A stretch of 64,000 bases of DNA from Lysobacter arvi (GTDB taxonomy: Bacteria; Pseudomonadota; Gammaproteobacteria; Xanthomonadales; Xanthomonadaceae). Below the pieces are notes generated by a model. It did no database searches, was not told where the DNA came from, and saw only the letters and a list, made by a program, of their open reading frames with translations. Below, in pieces: positions 35,352-45,319 of the stretch; position 1 is the first letter of the stretch; each line of letters begins with the position of its first letter. A program made the position numbers and the translations under genes. The stretch covers positions 372,001 to 436,000 of the forward strand of contig JARUHG010000001.1 of NCBI GenBank assembly GCA_031216755.1. Reading direction: 5' to 3'.

Positions 35352-36133
35352 GCGTGCGCCATCACGTACGCACGCAGCGGATTGGCCGGATCCGACAGCA
35401 GTTTCATCGTGAGCAGCAGCGACATCGTCACCAGCAGCGGGCGGATCACCCGACCGCCCACGCGCATCGCCAGGTGCGCGCCGAGTTGCCCGCCGGCGAT
35501 GCTCGACACCGCCATCAGCAGGCCGACCGTCCACAGCACGTGGCCGCCGATGACGAGCGTGAGCAGCGCGGCGATGTTGCTGGAGAGGTTGAGTAGCTTG
35601 GTGTGCGCGGTGGCCGACACGAGCCCCAGGCCGAACAGCGCCACCAGCGCCGTGGTCAGGAACGAGCCCGTGCCCGGGCCGAAGAAGCCGTCGTAGAAGC
35701 CGATGGCCGAGACGATCGCCAGCAGCGCGACCGGTCCGAGGCGACCCTGGCGGTCTTCCTCGCTGGCCTTCGGCGCGAGCAGGAAGTAGATCACCATCAG
35801 GATCAGCAGCATCGGAATCAGGCCCGACAGGAACGCCGGATTCAGGCGCTGCAGGGTCCAGGCGCCGAAGGCCGACCCGATGAACGCGCCGATCGCGGGT
35901 TTGAGGAAGCGGCGGAAATCGATGCGTCCCTTGCGTGCGAAGGCGACCACCGCGCTCGCCGTGCCGAAGCTGCTCTGCAGTTTGTTGGTTGCGATGGCGT
36001 TGACCGGCGGAATCCCGGCGGCCATGAGCGCGGGAATGGTGAGCAGTCCACCGCCGCCGGCGATGGCGTCGATGAGGCCGGCCACGAAGGCGACCGCCAT
36101 GAGCAGGGCGATCGTGTCTGTGGCCAGTTCCAT
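35348..36133 (-). CDS. Sulfite exporter TauE/SafE family protein
   Basis: A 261-residue integral membrane protein with about eight hydrophobic segments in two homologous halves. FVAGLIDAIAGGGGLLTIPALMAAGIPPVNAIATNKLQSSFGT and the matching IGFYDGFFGPGTGSFL...KLLNLSSNIAALLTLVIGGHVLW are the two signature repeats of the family, which moves sulfite, sulfoacetate or other organosulfur anions. The substrate is unknown here. Starts upstream of ATG 36133 add hydrophilic residues without a better ribosome site. Confidence 0.88.
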   Translation of the reverse strand: MELATDTIALLMAVAFVAGLIDAIAGGGGLLTIPALMAAGIPPVNAIATNKLQSSFGTASAVVAFARKGRIDFRRFLKPAIGAFIGSAFGAWTLQRLNPAFLSGLIPMLLILMVIYFLLAPKASEEDRQGRLGPVALLAIVSAIGFYDGFFGPGTGSFLTTALVALFGLGLVSATAHTKLLNLSSNIAALLTLVIGGHVLWTVGLLMAVSSIAGGQLGAHLAMRVGGRVIRPLLVTMSLLLTMKLLSDPANPLRAYVMAHA

Positions 36134-36305
36134 CGGACGTCCGCGCGCGGGGAGGGTCGCGCATTGTAAGGCTGGCATGCGCGATGGCGTGCGTCGCGGA
36201 CTCATCGCGGGAGCGGCGCTTGTTTGCGGTCCTTCTCGCGAAGGCGGGTTCGCGCTGCATTTCGGCGAAGCCGAACATCCCTCTGCCTGGGATGGCCGCC
36301 TTTCC

Positions 36306-36325
36306 GCTCCCGAAGGGGAGGGGCT
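36306..36325. repeat. Degenerate copy of the palindromic intergenic repeat
   Basis: GCTCCCGAAGGGGAGGGGC resembles the right-hand half and centre of the 23-bp repeat at 3161 and 29748, with changes in the left arm. It lies just after the dnaE2 stop (read on the minus strand) and may act as the end of the mutasome transcript. Confidence 0.4.
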
Positions 36326-36332
36326 TGAAGGG

Positions 36333-39300
36333 CTAGCGGAAATCCCGCGATGGCGACTGGAGTTCGCCCAGCAGCCCGCTCAGGTCGGTGAGCTGGCCGG
36401 CGATGAGGTGCTCCACGCCATCCACGCGTTCCCAGCGGCCGCGCACGCCCAGCAGCGTGGAATCCAGCAACGGCTTGCGCTGGCGGGCGGCGAGGTCGGG
36501 CCAGACGATCACGTTGATCATCCCGTGCTCGTCCTCCAGCGTGACGAAGATCGTGCCCTTCGCCGTCGCGGGACGCTGGCGCTGCGTGACCAGGCCGGCG
36601 ACGTGCACGCCGCGGCCGTGGCGCGTGTCGCGCAGGTCGCGCGAGTTCCGGATGCGCCGCGCCTCCAGCTGCGGCCGCAGCAGCGCCATCGGATGCGACG
36701 ACAGGCTGAGCCCCGTGGCCCGGTAATCGGACAGGATCTCCTCGCCGATGCGCGGCGCGGGCAGGGCGATGTCGGCCTCGTCCGGACTGCCGGGCAGCAG
36801 CGGGCGGCGGCGTTCGAGCCCGGCGACCGACCAGCGCGCCTGATGGCGATGGCCGACCAGGCTGCGCAACGCATCGGCTTCGGCCAGCGCCTTGCAGGTC
36901 TTTTCGTCCAGGCCGGCGCGTTGCCGCAGATCCTGCAGGTCGGTGAAGGCGCGACGCGCGCGTGCGTTGGCGATGGCATGGGCGGCCGCTTCGGACAGCC
37001 CCTTGACTTCCCGCAGCCCGAGCCGGATCGCCGGCTGCGTGCGTTCGTCGCCGCCGACCAGCGTGCAATCCCAGTGGCTGTGCATGACGTCCACCGGCAG
37101 CACGTCGACGGCTTCGCGCATGGCGAGCGCGCGTTCGTCGTCGGTGGCGAATTCGTCCGGCGCGCGTTCCGGTGCGCCGCGACGCGCGTCCTGCACGATC
37201 TGGCTGGGCGAATAGAAGCCCATCGGTTGCGAATTCAGCAGCGCGCAGGCGAACGCCGCCGGTTCGTGCCGCTTGAGCCAGCAGCTCACGTAGACGAGTT
37301 TTGCGAACGAAGCGGCGTGGCTCTGCGGGAAACCGTAGGAACCGAAGCCCTTGATCTGCTCGAAGATCTGGTCGATGAATTCGGGCTTGTAGCCGTTGCC
37401 GAGCATGCGTTGGCGGATGAGCTGTCGATGCGGCTCCATGTCGCCGCTCACGCCCCAGGCGGCCATCGAACGCCGCAACTTATCCGCTTCGCCGGGCGTG
37501 TAGTCGGCTGCGGCGATGACCAGTTCCATCACCTGTTCCTGGAACAATGGAACGCCGAGCGTGGGCTCGAGGATTTCCTCCAGCTCCGGTGACGGGTATT
37601 CCACCTTTTCCTGCTTCATCCGTCGCTTGAGATACGGGTGGACCATGCCTCCCTGGATCGGCCCGGGTCGCACGATCGCGACTTCGATCACGAGGTCGTA
37701 GAACTTCGCCGGCTTCAGGCGCGGCAGCATCGTCATCTGCGCGCGCGATTCGATCTGGAACACGCCCACCGTGTCGGCGCGCTGGATCATCGCGTAGGTG
37801 GGTTTGTCGTCGGGTGGAATGGTGGCGATGTCGAGCTTGCGGCCGCGATGCTTCTCCACCAGTTCGATGGCCTTGCGGATACAGGTCAGCATGCCCAGCG
37901 CGAGGCAATCGACCTTCAGCAGCTTCATCGTTTCCAGGTCGTCCTTGTCCCACTGGATGATGGTGCGGTCGTCCATCGCCGCGTTTTCCACCGGCACCAC
38001 CGTCGACAGCGGCGCTTCGGAAATGACGAAACCGCCGACGTGCTGCGACAGGTGACGCGGATGGTTTTCCAGCTGCGCGGTCACGGCCAGCACGCGCTGG
38101 ATCAGCGGGTTTCGTGGATCGAAGCCGGATTCGAGCAGGCGCTGTTCCATCTCGGTGCCGGCGTTGCCCCAGCCGTAGCAGCCGGCGAGCAGGGCGATCT
38201 GGTCCGGCGGCAGGCCGAAGGCCTTGGCGACATCGCGCACGGCGCTCTTGCCGCGATACCGGATCACCGTCGCGGCCAGCGCGGCGCGTTCGCGACCGTA
38301 CTTGTTGTAGACGTACTGCAGCACTTCCTCGCGGCGTTCGTGTTCGAAGTCCACGTCGATGTCGGGCGGCTCGTCCCGTTCCTCCGAGATGAATCGCGCC
38401 ATCAGCAGACGGCTTTCGTCCGGATTGACCGCGGTGATTCCCAGCGCGTAGCACACGGCCGAGTTCGCCGACGAGCCGCGCCCTTGGCACAGAATCCCGC
38501 GCCCGCGCGCATGGCGCACGATGTCCTCGACGGTAAGGAAGAAGGCTTCGTACCGTTTCTTGGCGATCAGCGCCAGCTCGGCTTCGATCTGGCGTTCGAT
38601 CTTTTCCGATGCACCCTCGGGCCAGCGCTGGCGCATGCCGGCCATGGTCAACGCACGCAGGTGCGAGGCGGGCGTTTCGCCGTCGGGCACCAGTTCGAAC
38701 GGGTAGTCGTACTTCAGGTCCTCGTCGAGCCGGAACGTGCAGCGCGCGGCCAGCTTCACCGCGGCGTCCAGCAGTTCATGCGGATGGATGTTGGCGAGCG
38801 TGCGCCGTGCGCGCAGGTGGCGCTCGCCGTTGCGGAACAGGTGCGCGCCGCATTCGTCCAGCGGCAGGTTGTGCCGGATCGCGGTCATCGTGTCCTGCAG
38901 CATGCGCTGCCGACGCGTGGCCATGTGCACGTCGCCGCTGGCGACGGGCGTGATGTCCAGGGCGTCCGCCAGCGACATCAGCATGCGCAGGCGCGCCTCG
39001 TCGTCGTCCTGCCGATGCAGTTCGACGGCCAGGTGCGTGCGTTCGCCGAACACGCCGCGCAGCCAGCGTCCGGCCTGTTCGTCCGGCGTTCCTCCGGGCG
39101 CATGGTCGGGCAGCCACAGGGCGAACACGCCGGGGTCGTCGCAACCGAACACCGCTTCCACGTCCGCGCGCGCGAGGGTGTACGTGCCCTTGGTCGCCGC
39201 GCGACGCCCGCGCGTGATGAGCTCACACAAACGCGTGTAGCCCGCGGCATTCTCGACCAGCAGGACGAATCGCGTGTCGTCGGCCAGCCGGAATTCGCTG

Positions 39301-39614
39301 CCGACGATCAGCCGCACGTCGGTGGCCCTGGAGGCTTCCAGTCCGCGCACGATGCCGGCCAGCGAGCATTCGTCGGTGATCGCCAGCGCCTGGTAACCGC
39401 ATTGCCGCGCGCGTTCGAACAACTCCACCGCGCTCGCCGCCCCGCGCAGAAAGCTGAAGTCGGACAGGCAATGCAGTTCGGCGTACGGCGGCGCGTCATC
39501 GTCGACGTCGTCGTTCGCGGCATGGCGCAGGCGCAGGCTGACCTGCAACGCGCGCGGGACGTGGTCGCCGGGCGTCTCGCGATCCACGCCTTCGATGGCG
39601 TCGTCCCAGCTCAT
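36333..39614 (-). CDS. dnaE2: Error-prone DNA polymerase DnaE2 (ImuC)
   Basis: A 1093-residue alpha subunit paralogue of DNA polymerase III used for SOS mutagenesis. The N-terminal PHP domain begins [39 protein letters not shown]. The catalytic aspartates lie in [21 protein letters not shown] (about residue 405). A helix-hairpin-helix and an OB domain ([28 protein letters not shown]) occupy the C-terminus. It lacks the tau/epsilon-binding tail of DnaE1 and is the length expected for DnaE2. It begins 10 bases after imuB and is the last gene of the mutasome operon. Confidence 0.96.
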   Translation of the reverse strand: MSWDDAIEGVDRETPGDHVPRALQVSLRLRHAANDDVDDDAPPYAELHCLSDFSFLRGAASAVELFERARQCGYQALAITDECSLAGIVRGLEASRATDVRLIVGSEFRLADDTRFVLLVENAAGYTRLCELITRGRRAATKGTYTLARADVEAVFGCDDPGVFALWLPDHAPGGTPDEQAGRWLRGVFGERTHLAVELHRQDDDEARLRMLMSLADALDITPVASGDVHMATRRQRMLQDTMTAIRHNLPLDECGAHLFRNGERHLRARRTLANIHPHELLDAAVKLAARCTFRLDEDLKYDYPFELVPDGETPASHLRALTMAGMRQRWPEGASEKIERQIEAELALIAKKRYEAFFLTVEDIVRHARGRGILCQGRGSSANSAVCYALGITAVNPDESRLLMARFISEERDEPPDIDVDFEHERREEVLQYVYNKYGRERAALAATVIRYRGKSAVRDVAKAFGLPPDQIALLAGCYGWGNAGTEMEQRLLESGFDPRNPLIQRVLAVTAQLENHPRHLSQHVGGFVISEAPLSTVVPVENAAMDDRTIIQWDKDDLETMKLLKVDCLALGMLTCIRKAIELVEKHRGRKLDIATIPPDDKPTYAMIQRADTVGVFQIESRAQMTMLPRLKPAKFYDLVIEVAIVRPGPIQGGMVHPYLKRRMKQEKVEYPSPELEEILEPTLGVPLFQEQVMELVIAAADYTPGEADKLRRSMAAWGVSGDMEPHRQLIRQRMLGNGYKPEFIDQIFEQIKGFGSYGFPQSHAASFAKLVYVSCWLKRHEPAAFACALLNSQPMGFYSPSQIVQDARRGAPERAPDEFATDDERALAMREAVDVLPVDVMHSHWDCTLVGGDERTQPAIRLGLREVKGLSEAAAHAIANARARRAFTDLQDLRQRAGLDEKTCKALAEADALRSLVGHRHQARWSVAGLERRRPLLPGSPDEADIALPAPRIGEEILSDYRATGLSLSSHPMALLRPQLEARRIRNSRDLRDTRHGRGVHVAGLVTQRQRPATAKGTIFVTLEDEHGMINVIVWPDLAARQRKPLLDSTLLGVRGRWERVDGVEHLIAGQLTDLSGLLGELQSPSRDFR

Positions 39615-39624
39615 CGCGTCGTAC

Positions 39625-41079
39625 TCATGCGAACCAGCCGTGCAGCATCCATTCGCCGCGTTTTCCCGGATCGGCGAACGCCCAGGCGCGCTGTCCCTGC
39701 GCGGTTTCCAGCACGTAGTAGTCGCGACGCACGTCGTCGTCGTCCCACCAGCCGCTTTCCAGGCGCTCCGGACCGGACACGATGCGCAGTCCGGATTGCC
39801 GCAGCGGCACCGGATGCGGCAACAGCCAGGCGGGGCGGGGCGGACGCACGGGCGCCGGTGCGATGCAGGCGGCGTCCTCGTCGACCGCGGCGGTCCGCCA
39901 CGCGCGTTCGGGACGCGGATCGCCGGTCGGCGCGATGCGGTACACCGCGTCGTCGCCGAGCCGCGCGCGCAGGCGTTCGCGCAATTGTGGCCACGGCATC
40001 GCCTGCGAAGGTCGCGTGTCGAACAGATCGCGCGCGGCCGGCACGAACGGCGGCAGTTCGCGCGCGAGCAGGCGCAGGCCGACGACGGGCTTGTCGATCG
40101 AGGCCTGCTCCAGCCGGTTCCGCGCGATGTCCATCAGCATCGCCGCGTCGCGTTCGGCGGCGAGCAATCCGACCGGCACGTCGGTATGGCTTTTCTCGCG
40201 CACACCGGCCTCGCGTTTGAGCACCTCGTGTTCCAGCCGGATCACGAACCGCTGCACGCCGCCATCGCGCGACGACAGGTACACGGCCAGGTCGTGCACC
40301 AGGCGCCGCAGCGGGAACAGCAGCGCCTGGTGGTTTTCGACCTCGTAGCCCAGCTCGACGCGCGAATCGAAATGATCGGGTGGCTGGTAGCAGTCCAGCG
40401 GGTCGTCGGCGATGCCGTAGAGGCGGTCGAGATGATCGAGCAACGGCAATCCGAAGCGGCGCCGGATGCCATCGCGCGGCAGTTCGCGCAATTGTTCGAG
40501 CGAAGCGATGCCCATGCGATGCAGCCTCACGCCGGCCTCGTCGGGCAGGGCGGCGCGGCGGATCGGCACGCGGTCGAGCGTGGGCGCGAGCGCATCGCGT
40601 TCGAACAACGCATAGCCGTCGCGCAATCCCGCGAAAACCTGCGCCGCACGCGGCGTCGGCGCCAGGGCGATGCGATGCTGGAAGCCGAGCGCATCCAGTT
40701 CGCGACGCAGCTTCGCTTCCAGCTGCGGCCAGGGGCCGAACAGGCGGAAGCTCGCGCTGGCTTCCAGCACGATCGTGCCCGGCCATTGCGCACTCACCAG
40801 CGAACTGTGGCGGTACGCCCAGGCGGCTAGGAAGCGGTGCGCCCGTGCGTCGCGCTGCGGATCGTGATCGGGCAATGCGGCCTGCGCGCACAGCGCATTG
40901 GCGGCCGTCAGGCGCATGCCGGGCCGCAGGCCGGCTTCGGCGGCGGCCGCGTTGACCGAATGCAGCGTGCGCAATTGCGCCGGTCCGGTGACCAGCGCCA
41001 GCGGGCGCGCCGGATCGTCGACCTCGCGCAGGACGGCGTCGAGCGCCAGATGCGGCAGGCGGATGCAGGCCCAGAGCAC
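39625..41079 (-). CDS. imuB: ImuB, catalytically inactive Y-family polymerase-like protein
   Basis: A 484-residue protein of the DinB/Y-family fold that bridges DnaE2 to the sliding clamp. The usual N-terminal DxD segment is replaced by [15 protein letters not shown], and the SIDE(A) acidic motif by [12 protein letters not shown], so the metal-binding catalytic residues are absent, as known for Imu[17 protein letters not shown] (about residue 210) lies where clamp-binding and helix-hairpin-helix motifs occur. The C-terminal tail is the ImuA/DnaE2-interacting region in studied homologues. It sits 9 bases after imuA. Confidence 0.93.
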   Translation of the reverse strand: MLWACIRLPHLALDAVLREVDDPARPLALVTGPAQLRTLHSVNAAAAEAGLRPGMRLTAANALCAQAALPDHDPQRDARAHRFLAAWAYRHSSLVSAQWPGTIVLEASASFRLFGPWPQLEAKLRRELDALGFQHRIALAPTPRAAQVFAGLRDGYALFERDALAPTLDRVPIRRAALPDEAGVRLHRMGIASLEQLRELPRDGIRRRFGLPLLDHLDRLYGIADDPLDCYQPPDHFDSRVELGYEVENHQALLFPLRRLVHDLAVYLSSRDGGVQRFVIRLEHEVLKREAGVREKSHTDVPVGLLAAERDAAMLMDIARNRLEQASIDKPVVGLRLLARELPPFVPAARDLFDTRPSQAMPWPQLRERLRARLGDDAVYRIAPTGDPRPERAWRTAAVDEDAACIAPAPVRPPRPAWLLPHPVPLRQSGLRIVSGPERLESGWWDDDDVRRDYYVLETAQGQRAWAFADPGKRGEWMLHGWFA

Positions 41080-41088
41080 GAAGCGACC

Positions 41089-41727
41089 TCAGCCGCGCAA
41101 GCCGGCGTGCGACGGTGGCGCGAATCCTTGCGAGGGAACCTGGCCGCCGCGGCATTTGCGGATGCGCCAGTCGTTTTCGACACGCTCGATGCGCAGCGCG
41201 GCGGGGGAGGGATTGTCGGCGTGTCGGCTGTCGCGCACGGCGAAGCCGAGGCATTGGCCGGTATCGGCGGCCACCTGCAAACGCCGCAGCGCCGGACCGT
41301 CGGCATTGGCCGGCCAACCCAGCACCGCAGAGAACGCGGCGCTGCGCAGGCATTGCTCGAACGCCCACAGCGCGCCCTTCGAACCGTGATCGCCGGTGTC
41401 GACGATTTCCAGATGACGCAGGTCCACGCCCGCCCGTTGCCACGCCGGCGCGTACGGGCAGAACGGCGGCGCGATCAGCGCGACCAGCCGACCGGCCTGC
41501 GTCATGCGAGCAATCGTGGGCATCAGCAGCGTCAGTTCCCCCACGCCTTCGACCGGAATCAGCAGCTCGCTCAGCGCGCCCTGCGGCCATCCGCCGCTCG
41601 GGAGCAACGCGTCGAGCGCGGCGAAGCCCGTCGATTCGCCCAGCGGCGCGGACGCGGCCTGTCGTCCCGCGCGCCAGACCGTGCGCGCGGACAACAACGA
41701 TTCGAGCGGAACGACGACGGTGCTCAT
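41089..41727 (-). CDS. imuA: ImuA, translesion synthesis-associated protein
   Basis: A 212-residue RecA/SulA-like protein. FAALDALLPSGGWPQGALSELL at residues 35-56 resembles the RecA core lead-in, LVALIAPPFCPYAPAWQRAGVDL follows, and GPALRRLQVAADTGQCLGFAVR is near the end. The P-loop (GxxxxGKT) of RecA is not intact (PVEGVGELTLL), as is usual for ImuA. It partners ImuB and DnaE2 in damage-induced mutagenesis. It starts 10 bases after the lexA2 stop. Confidence 0.92.
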   Translation of the reverse strand: MSTVVVPLESLLSARTVWRAGRQAASAPLGESTGFAALDALLPSGGWPQGALSELLIPVEGVGELTLLMPTIARMTQAGRLVALIAPPFCPYAPAWQRAGVDLRHLEIVDTGDHGSKGALWAFEQCLRSAAFSAVLGWPANADGPALRRLQVAADTGQCLGFAVRDSRHADNPSPAALRIERVENDWRIRKCRGGQVPSQGFAPPSHAGLRG

Positions 41728-41737
41728 GCGGCGGCCA

Positions 41738-42352
41738 TCAATCCGTGCGCACCAGGCCGCAGTAGAGCCCTTCGATCGCGAAATCGCTGCCGGGTGGCAC
41801 CTCGATGGGCGGATAGTCGGGATTGCGCGGCAACAGGCGGATGCCGCGCGCGTGGCGTTCCAGCCGCTTGATGGTGATTTCCTCGTCGATGCGCGCGATG
41901 ACGATCTGCCCGTCGCGTGCCTCCACGGTGCGTTTCACCGCGACCAGGTCGCCATCGAAGATGCCTTCCTCGCGCATCGAATCGCCCTGCACGCGCAGCA
42001 GGTAGTCCGGCACGGTGGAGAACAGTGCACGGTCGATGTGCAGCTCGCGCTCGACGCCCGCATCGGCGCCGATCGGGGCGCCGGCGGCCACGCGGCCGAG
42101 GACGGCGAGGGTGAGCCGGTCCTCGCGTTGCGACGGTGTGCGCGACGACAGCCGGATCCCGCGCGCCTGGTTGGGGCGCACCTGCAGATGCCCGGCCTGT
42201 TCCAGCCGCCGCACGTGCTTGTGTGCCGCGCACGCCTGTCGGAAGCCGAACGCGTCGGCGATCTGCTGCAACGTGGGCGGCAGGCCCTCGGCATCGGTGT
42301 GGTCCTGGATGAAGGCGAGGATCTGCGCCTGACGGGCGGTGAGGTCGGACAT
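41738..42352 (-). CDS. lexA2: LexA-type SOS repressor (second LexA, LexA2)
   Basis: A 204-residue repressor. The winged-helix N-terminus is LTARQAQILAFIQDHTDAEGLPPTLQQIADAFGFRQACAAHKHVRRLEQAGHLQV. The autocleavage bond is A90-G91 in GRVAAGAPIG, and the catalytic dyad is Ser125 (QGDSMREEGI) and Lys162 (EITIKRL). RecA filaments trigger self-cleavage. As the first gene of lexA2-imuA-imuB-dnaE2, it should repress its own operon. The recognition helix (QQIADAFGFRQACAAHKHV) differs from that of E. coli LexA, so a different operator is expected. Confidence 0.94.
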   Translation of the reverse strand: MSDLTARQAQILAFIQDHTDAEGLPPTLQQIADAFGFRQACAAHKHVRRLEQAGHLQVRPNQARGIRLSSRTPSQREDRLTLAVLGRVAAGAPIGADAGVERELHIDRALFSTVPDYLLRVQGDSMREEGIFDGDLVAVKRTVEARDGQIVIARIDEEITIKRLERHARGIRLLPRNPDYPPIEVPPGSDFAIEGLYCGLVRTD

Positions 42353-42370
42353 CGGTACGGGCCTGACAGA

Positions 42371-42388
42371 GGTAAAAATCTATTTACC
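42371..42388. promoter_or_regulatory. Candidate LexA2 operator, GGTAAA-N6-TTTACC
   Basis: A perfect inverted repeat with 6-base arms and a 6-base spacer (AATCTA) lies 18 bases before the lexA2 start codon, in an AT-rich island within GC-rich DNA. Its position over the expected promoter fits an autoregulatory operator of the mutasome operon. It does not match the E. coli CTG-N10-CAG box. Confidence 0.65.
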
Positions 42389-42555
42389 TTCACGGCCACG
42401 GGCAAGCCCGGGCTTCGGCCGATCTAACCGCGGGGCGGTATCACCGGTTGCGACGCCATGGAATCAGGAAGTTGCAGGGCGTTATCGATGTGGAATCGAG
42501 CTGCCAAAGGTCGGCAACTCCGCGGTGAATCGTGACGGGTGCCGGTGGATGCGTC

Positions 42556-43365
42556 TCAGCGCTCCGCGAACAACGCGTTGATCGACCCGTAGGCCATGCG
42601 CTCGGTGGTGGCCGCCCGGCCGTCCTGCAGGAACGCGCCGGCCAGTGCGCCCACGTGCGCGAACGCCGCTTCGGCGAGATCCGAGCCCGCGCTGAGGCGT
42701 CGCACGCCCAGGACGTCGAGTTCCTCCAGGGCGGGCAGGCCGGGACGCAGCATCACGTTGAGCGGCAATCGGGCTCCCGATGCGATGTCGCCGATCGCGC
42801 CGGCATCCGTCAGGCCCGGGACAAGCAACCCGTCGGCGCCGGCGTCGCGATAACGCGCGGCGCGTTCGAGCACCATCGCCACGCGCGCATCCGGCGGCGC
42901 CAGGCCGCGCAGGTACACGTCCGTGCGTGCGTTGACGTAGACGTCCAGCCCGCGCGCGGCGAGGGCATCGCGGATGCGCGAGAGCTTCGCGCACAACGCA
43001 TCGGGCGAACCGGCGCCATCCTCGAGGTTGATGCCGACCGCGCCGGCGTCGGCCGCACGCACCACGTTGGCCGCGACGACAGCCGGATCCTCGGAATAAC
43101 CGCCTTCCATGTCCACGGAAAGCGGCACGCGGATGACGCGTGCGATCTCCCTGGTCGTGTCCAGCAGGCGTTCGATCGGCAATACGTCGCCGTCCGCATA
43201 GCCACGCGCCCACGCCACGCCCGCGCTGGTAGTGGCGATGGCAGGGGCGCCGAGGCTTTCGATCAGGCGTGCGCTGCCGGCGTCCCAGGCGTTGGCCAGG
43301 CGCAGCACGCCGCGCGTGTGCAGCGATCGGAAAACGGTGGCGTGGTCGGCGTTGCTTGCGTGCAT
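42556..43365 (-). CDS. Isocitrate lyase/PEP mutase superfamily protein
   Basis: A 269-residue TIM-barrel enzyme of the ICL/PEPM superfamily. Visible motifs are LRLANAWDAGSARLIESLGAPAIATTSAG at the N-terminus, VPLSVDMEGGYSEDP (Mg-binding DMEGG), and GINLEDGAG with the general-acid/metal glutamate. The ICL KKCGH cysteine loop is absent, so it is not isocitrate lyase. Members include phosphonopyruvate hydrolase, oxaloacetate decarboxylase and 2,3-dimethylmalate lyase, and the substrate here is open. It is followed by nothing on its strand before lexA2. Confidence 0.88.
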   Translation of the reverse strand: MHASNADHATVFRSLHTRGVLRLANAWDAGSARLIESLGAPAIATTSAGVAWARGYADGDVLPIERLLDTTREIARVIRVPLSVDMEGGYSEDPAVVAANVVRAADAGAVGINLEDGAGSPDALCAKLSRIRDALAARGLDVYVNARTDVYLRGLAPPDARVAMVLERAARYRDAGADGLLVPGLTDAGAIGDIASGARLPLNVMLRPGLPALEELDVLGVRRLSAGSDLAEAAFAHVGALAGAFLQDGRAATTERMAYGSINALFAER

Positions 43366-43415
43366 GGAAACCTCAGGTCGGACGGGACGCCCATGTTCGC
43401 CGCGAGGGAACACGA

Positions 43416-44351
43416 TTACCGGCTGTTTTCGGACATCGTCGTGGACGGCCCGCCCGCGCCGGCCTTCGCGTCCCACTCGCGCAGCGCGCGCTCGACCGCA
43501 TCCACGCCACGCACGGCCGCCGTGGCGTCGATCTGGCCGATCACGTCCTGGTCGGTGTGGATCACGCGCATCACCTTGGCCGGCGTGCGCGGTTTCTTGC
43601 CGGCATACGCTTCGAGCACCTGGGTGATCTCGTCCGCACCGACCAGCGAATACGACACCGCCGGCCAGCCGGCGCGCACGAAGGGCAGGTGATCGGTCGG
43701 CGGGTATTGCTCACCCGGCGAGAAGCCCAGCCGCAGCGCCTGCGTGGCGACGCGGCTGCTGTCGACCAGCGCCGTCTGCGTCTGGCCCGGCGCCATCATC
43801 CACAGCGTGTCGCCCCAGCCGAACACGTCGAAGTTGACGTACAACGCGGGCCTGGTGGAACCGTCGGCGACGTAGGCCTTGGAACCGAGCAGGCCTTCTT
43901 CTTCCAGATCCCAGAACGCGACCGCGACGCGATGGTGCTTCAGCGGCTGGCGCTGCAGACGCTCGGCCAATGCGAGCACGGACGCGCTGCCCGACGCGTT
44001 GTCGGTGGCACCGTGGCCGACCGCGACACGGTCGGAATGCGCGCCGATCAGCAGCAGCGGCGCATCGGCGCGGCCGGCGACATCGGCGATCAGGTTCTCG
44101 CCGACCTTGCCGTTGGCTTCGAACGGCGCCTTGCGCCAGGCGAGTTGCAGCGCATCCAGGCGTGCGGCGATCGCCTTGCGGCGCTGCGCGTTCTCGCCGG
44201 CATCGCTGATGGCGCGCACGTCGGACAACCACTGCGACGACGCGGGTTGTACGACGGCAGCGCCGCTCTGCGCGGGCTGCGTGCTGGGCTGGGACGTGGC
44301 ACAGGCGCTGAGAAAAAGGATCGGAAGCGTCGCAACTAGCAGTCGGTGCAT
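43416..44351 (-). CDS. M28 family zinc peptidase, lipoprotein
   Basis: A 311-residue lipoprotein (lipobox LSAC, cysteine about 17) with an M28 aminopeptidase-type core. Zinc ligands appear in LIGAHSDRVAVGHGATDNASGSASVLALAE (His and bridging Asp), WDLEEEGLLGS (Glu-Glu, catalytic base and ligand), VNFDVFGWGD and PTDHLPFVRAGWPAVSYS (His). It probably removes N-terminal residues from peptides in the periplasm. It is divergent from the response-regulator gene. Confidence 0.9.
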   Translation of the reverse strand: MHRLLVATLPILFLSACATSQPSTQPAQSGAAVVQPASSQWLSDVRAISDAGENAQRRKAIAARLDALQLAWRKAPFEANGKVGENLIADVAGRADAPLLLIGAHSDRVAVGHGATDNASGSASVLALAERLQRQPLKHHRVAVAFWDLEEEGLLGSKAYVADGSTRPALYVNFDVFGWGDTLWMMAPGQTQTALVDSSRVATQALRLGFSPGEQYPPTDHLPFVRAGWPAVSYSLVGADEITQVLEAYAGKKPRTPAKVMRVIHTDQDVIGQIDATAAVRGVDAVERALREWDAKAGAGGPSTTMSENSR

Positions 44352-44367
44352 CGGTGGGGTCCCCCGT

Positions 44368-44373
44368 TAGAAT
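44368..44373 (+). promoter_or_regulatory. Candidate -10 element for the response-regulator gene
   Basis: TAGAAT (within GTTAGAATCGG) lies 91 bases before the start of the GacA/UvrY-type gene in the divergent spacer, predicting a leader of about 85 bases. No strong -35 is visible. Confidence 0.35.
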
Positions 44374-44464
44374 CGGTTCAGTGTGCCGCATGGCAGGGGA
44401 CTTGGGATGGGCCGGAAGGGCCCCCCAAGCGCAACGGGCACGCGCAATCCAACGGAGAGCAGGA

Positions 44465-45112
44465 ATGGAAATCCGGGTGTTCATCATCGACGACCACGCC
44501 CTGGTAAGGACGGGGTTGAACCTCATCCTGTCGGGCGAGAACGACATCGAGGTCGTCGGCGACGCGGAAAGCGGCGAAGAGGCATTGCCGCTGATCCGCA
44601 AGCTCAAGCCGGACGTGGTGCTGTGCGACCTGCACCTGCCGGGCCTGAGCGGCCTGGAAGTCACCGAGCGCATCGTGAAGAGCGAGCAGGGCGCGCGCGT
44701 GATCATTGTTTCGGTGCTGCAGGACGGGCCGATGCCCAAGCGCCTGTTGGAAGCGGGGGCGTCCGGTTACGTCGGCAAGGGCGGCGACGCCGCCGAGCTC
44801 CTGCGCGCGATCCGCGAAGTCGCACGCGGCAGGCGCTTCCTTGCCAACGGCATCGCGCAGAACCTGGCGCTGGCCGGCATCGACGGCGGCGCTTCGCCGT
44901 TCGATACGCTCTCGCCGCGCGAGATGGAGATCGCCCTGATGCTGATCCAGGGCTTGCGCCAGGACGCCATCGCCAAGCGCCTGAGCCTGAGCGCGAAGAC
45001 GGTCAACACGCACAAGGCGCGGCTGTTCGAGAAGCTGGACATCGGCGACAGCATCGCGCTGGCGCGGCTCGCAAGCCGCTACGGCATCATGGATCCGACG
45101 CGCGCGATCTGA
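44465..45112 (+). CDS. GacA/UvrY-type LuxR-family response regulator
   Basis: A 215-residue two-component regulator. The receiver domain has acidic residues D9/D10 and phosphoacceptor D55 in VVLCDLHLPGLSG. The C-terminal LuxR helix-turn-helix is LSPREMEIALMLIQGLRQDAIAKRLSLSAKTVNTHKARLFEKLDI. High similarity of RVFIIDDHALVRTGLNLILSGENDIEVVGDAESGEEALPLIRKLKPDVVLCDLHLPG to GacA/UvrY proteins suggests control of Csr small RNAs and secondary metabolism or virulence. The cognate kinase (GacS/BarA) is not in the window. GGAGAGCAGGA precedes the ATG. Confidence 0.88.
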   Translation: MEIRVFIIDDHALVRTGLNLILSGENDIEVVGDAESGEEALPLIRKLKPDVVLCDLHLPGLSGLEVTERIVKSEQGARVIIVSVLQDGPMPKRLLEAGASGYVGKGGDAAELLRAIREVARGRRFLANGIAQNLALAGIDGGASPFDTLSPREMEIALMLIQGLRQDAIAKRLSLSAKTVNTHKARLFEKLDIGDSIALARLASRYGIMDPTRAI

Positions 45113-45266
45113 CTGTTCCGCTTGTCACTGGCCAGGACCGCCGTGGCAGCGGCACTGCACAAGCCGGACCCACGCGAGGTCTGCGGTGGGTGTCGAGGCG
45201 GGTCTGCCGTCGAAGCCATGCGCACCTCACCACGGCAACCGGCCGTGAATCGCCTCCCAAAACAAA

Positions 45267-45290
45267 ACCGGCTGCCCTAAGGCAGCCGGT
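45267..45290 (-). terminator. Terminator of rne, probably bidirectional
   Basis: A 10-base perfect stem ACCGGCTGCC/GGCAGCCGGT with a CTAA loop. On the minus strand it is followed by TTTTGTTTT, 29 bases after the rne stop. It may also serve the convergent response-regulator gene, although the T tract on the plus strand is poor. Confidence 0.85.
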
Positions 45291-45319
45291 TTGCGTTCCA
45301 GCGTGCGAAGCGGGCGCGA

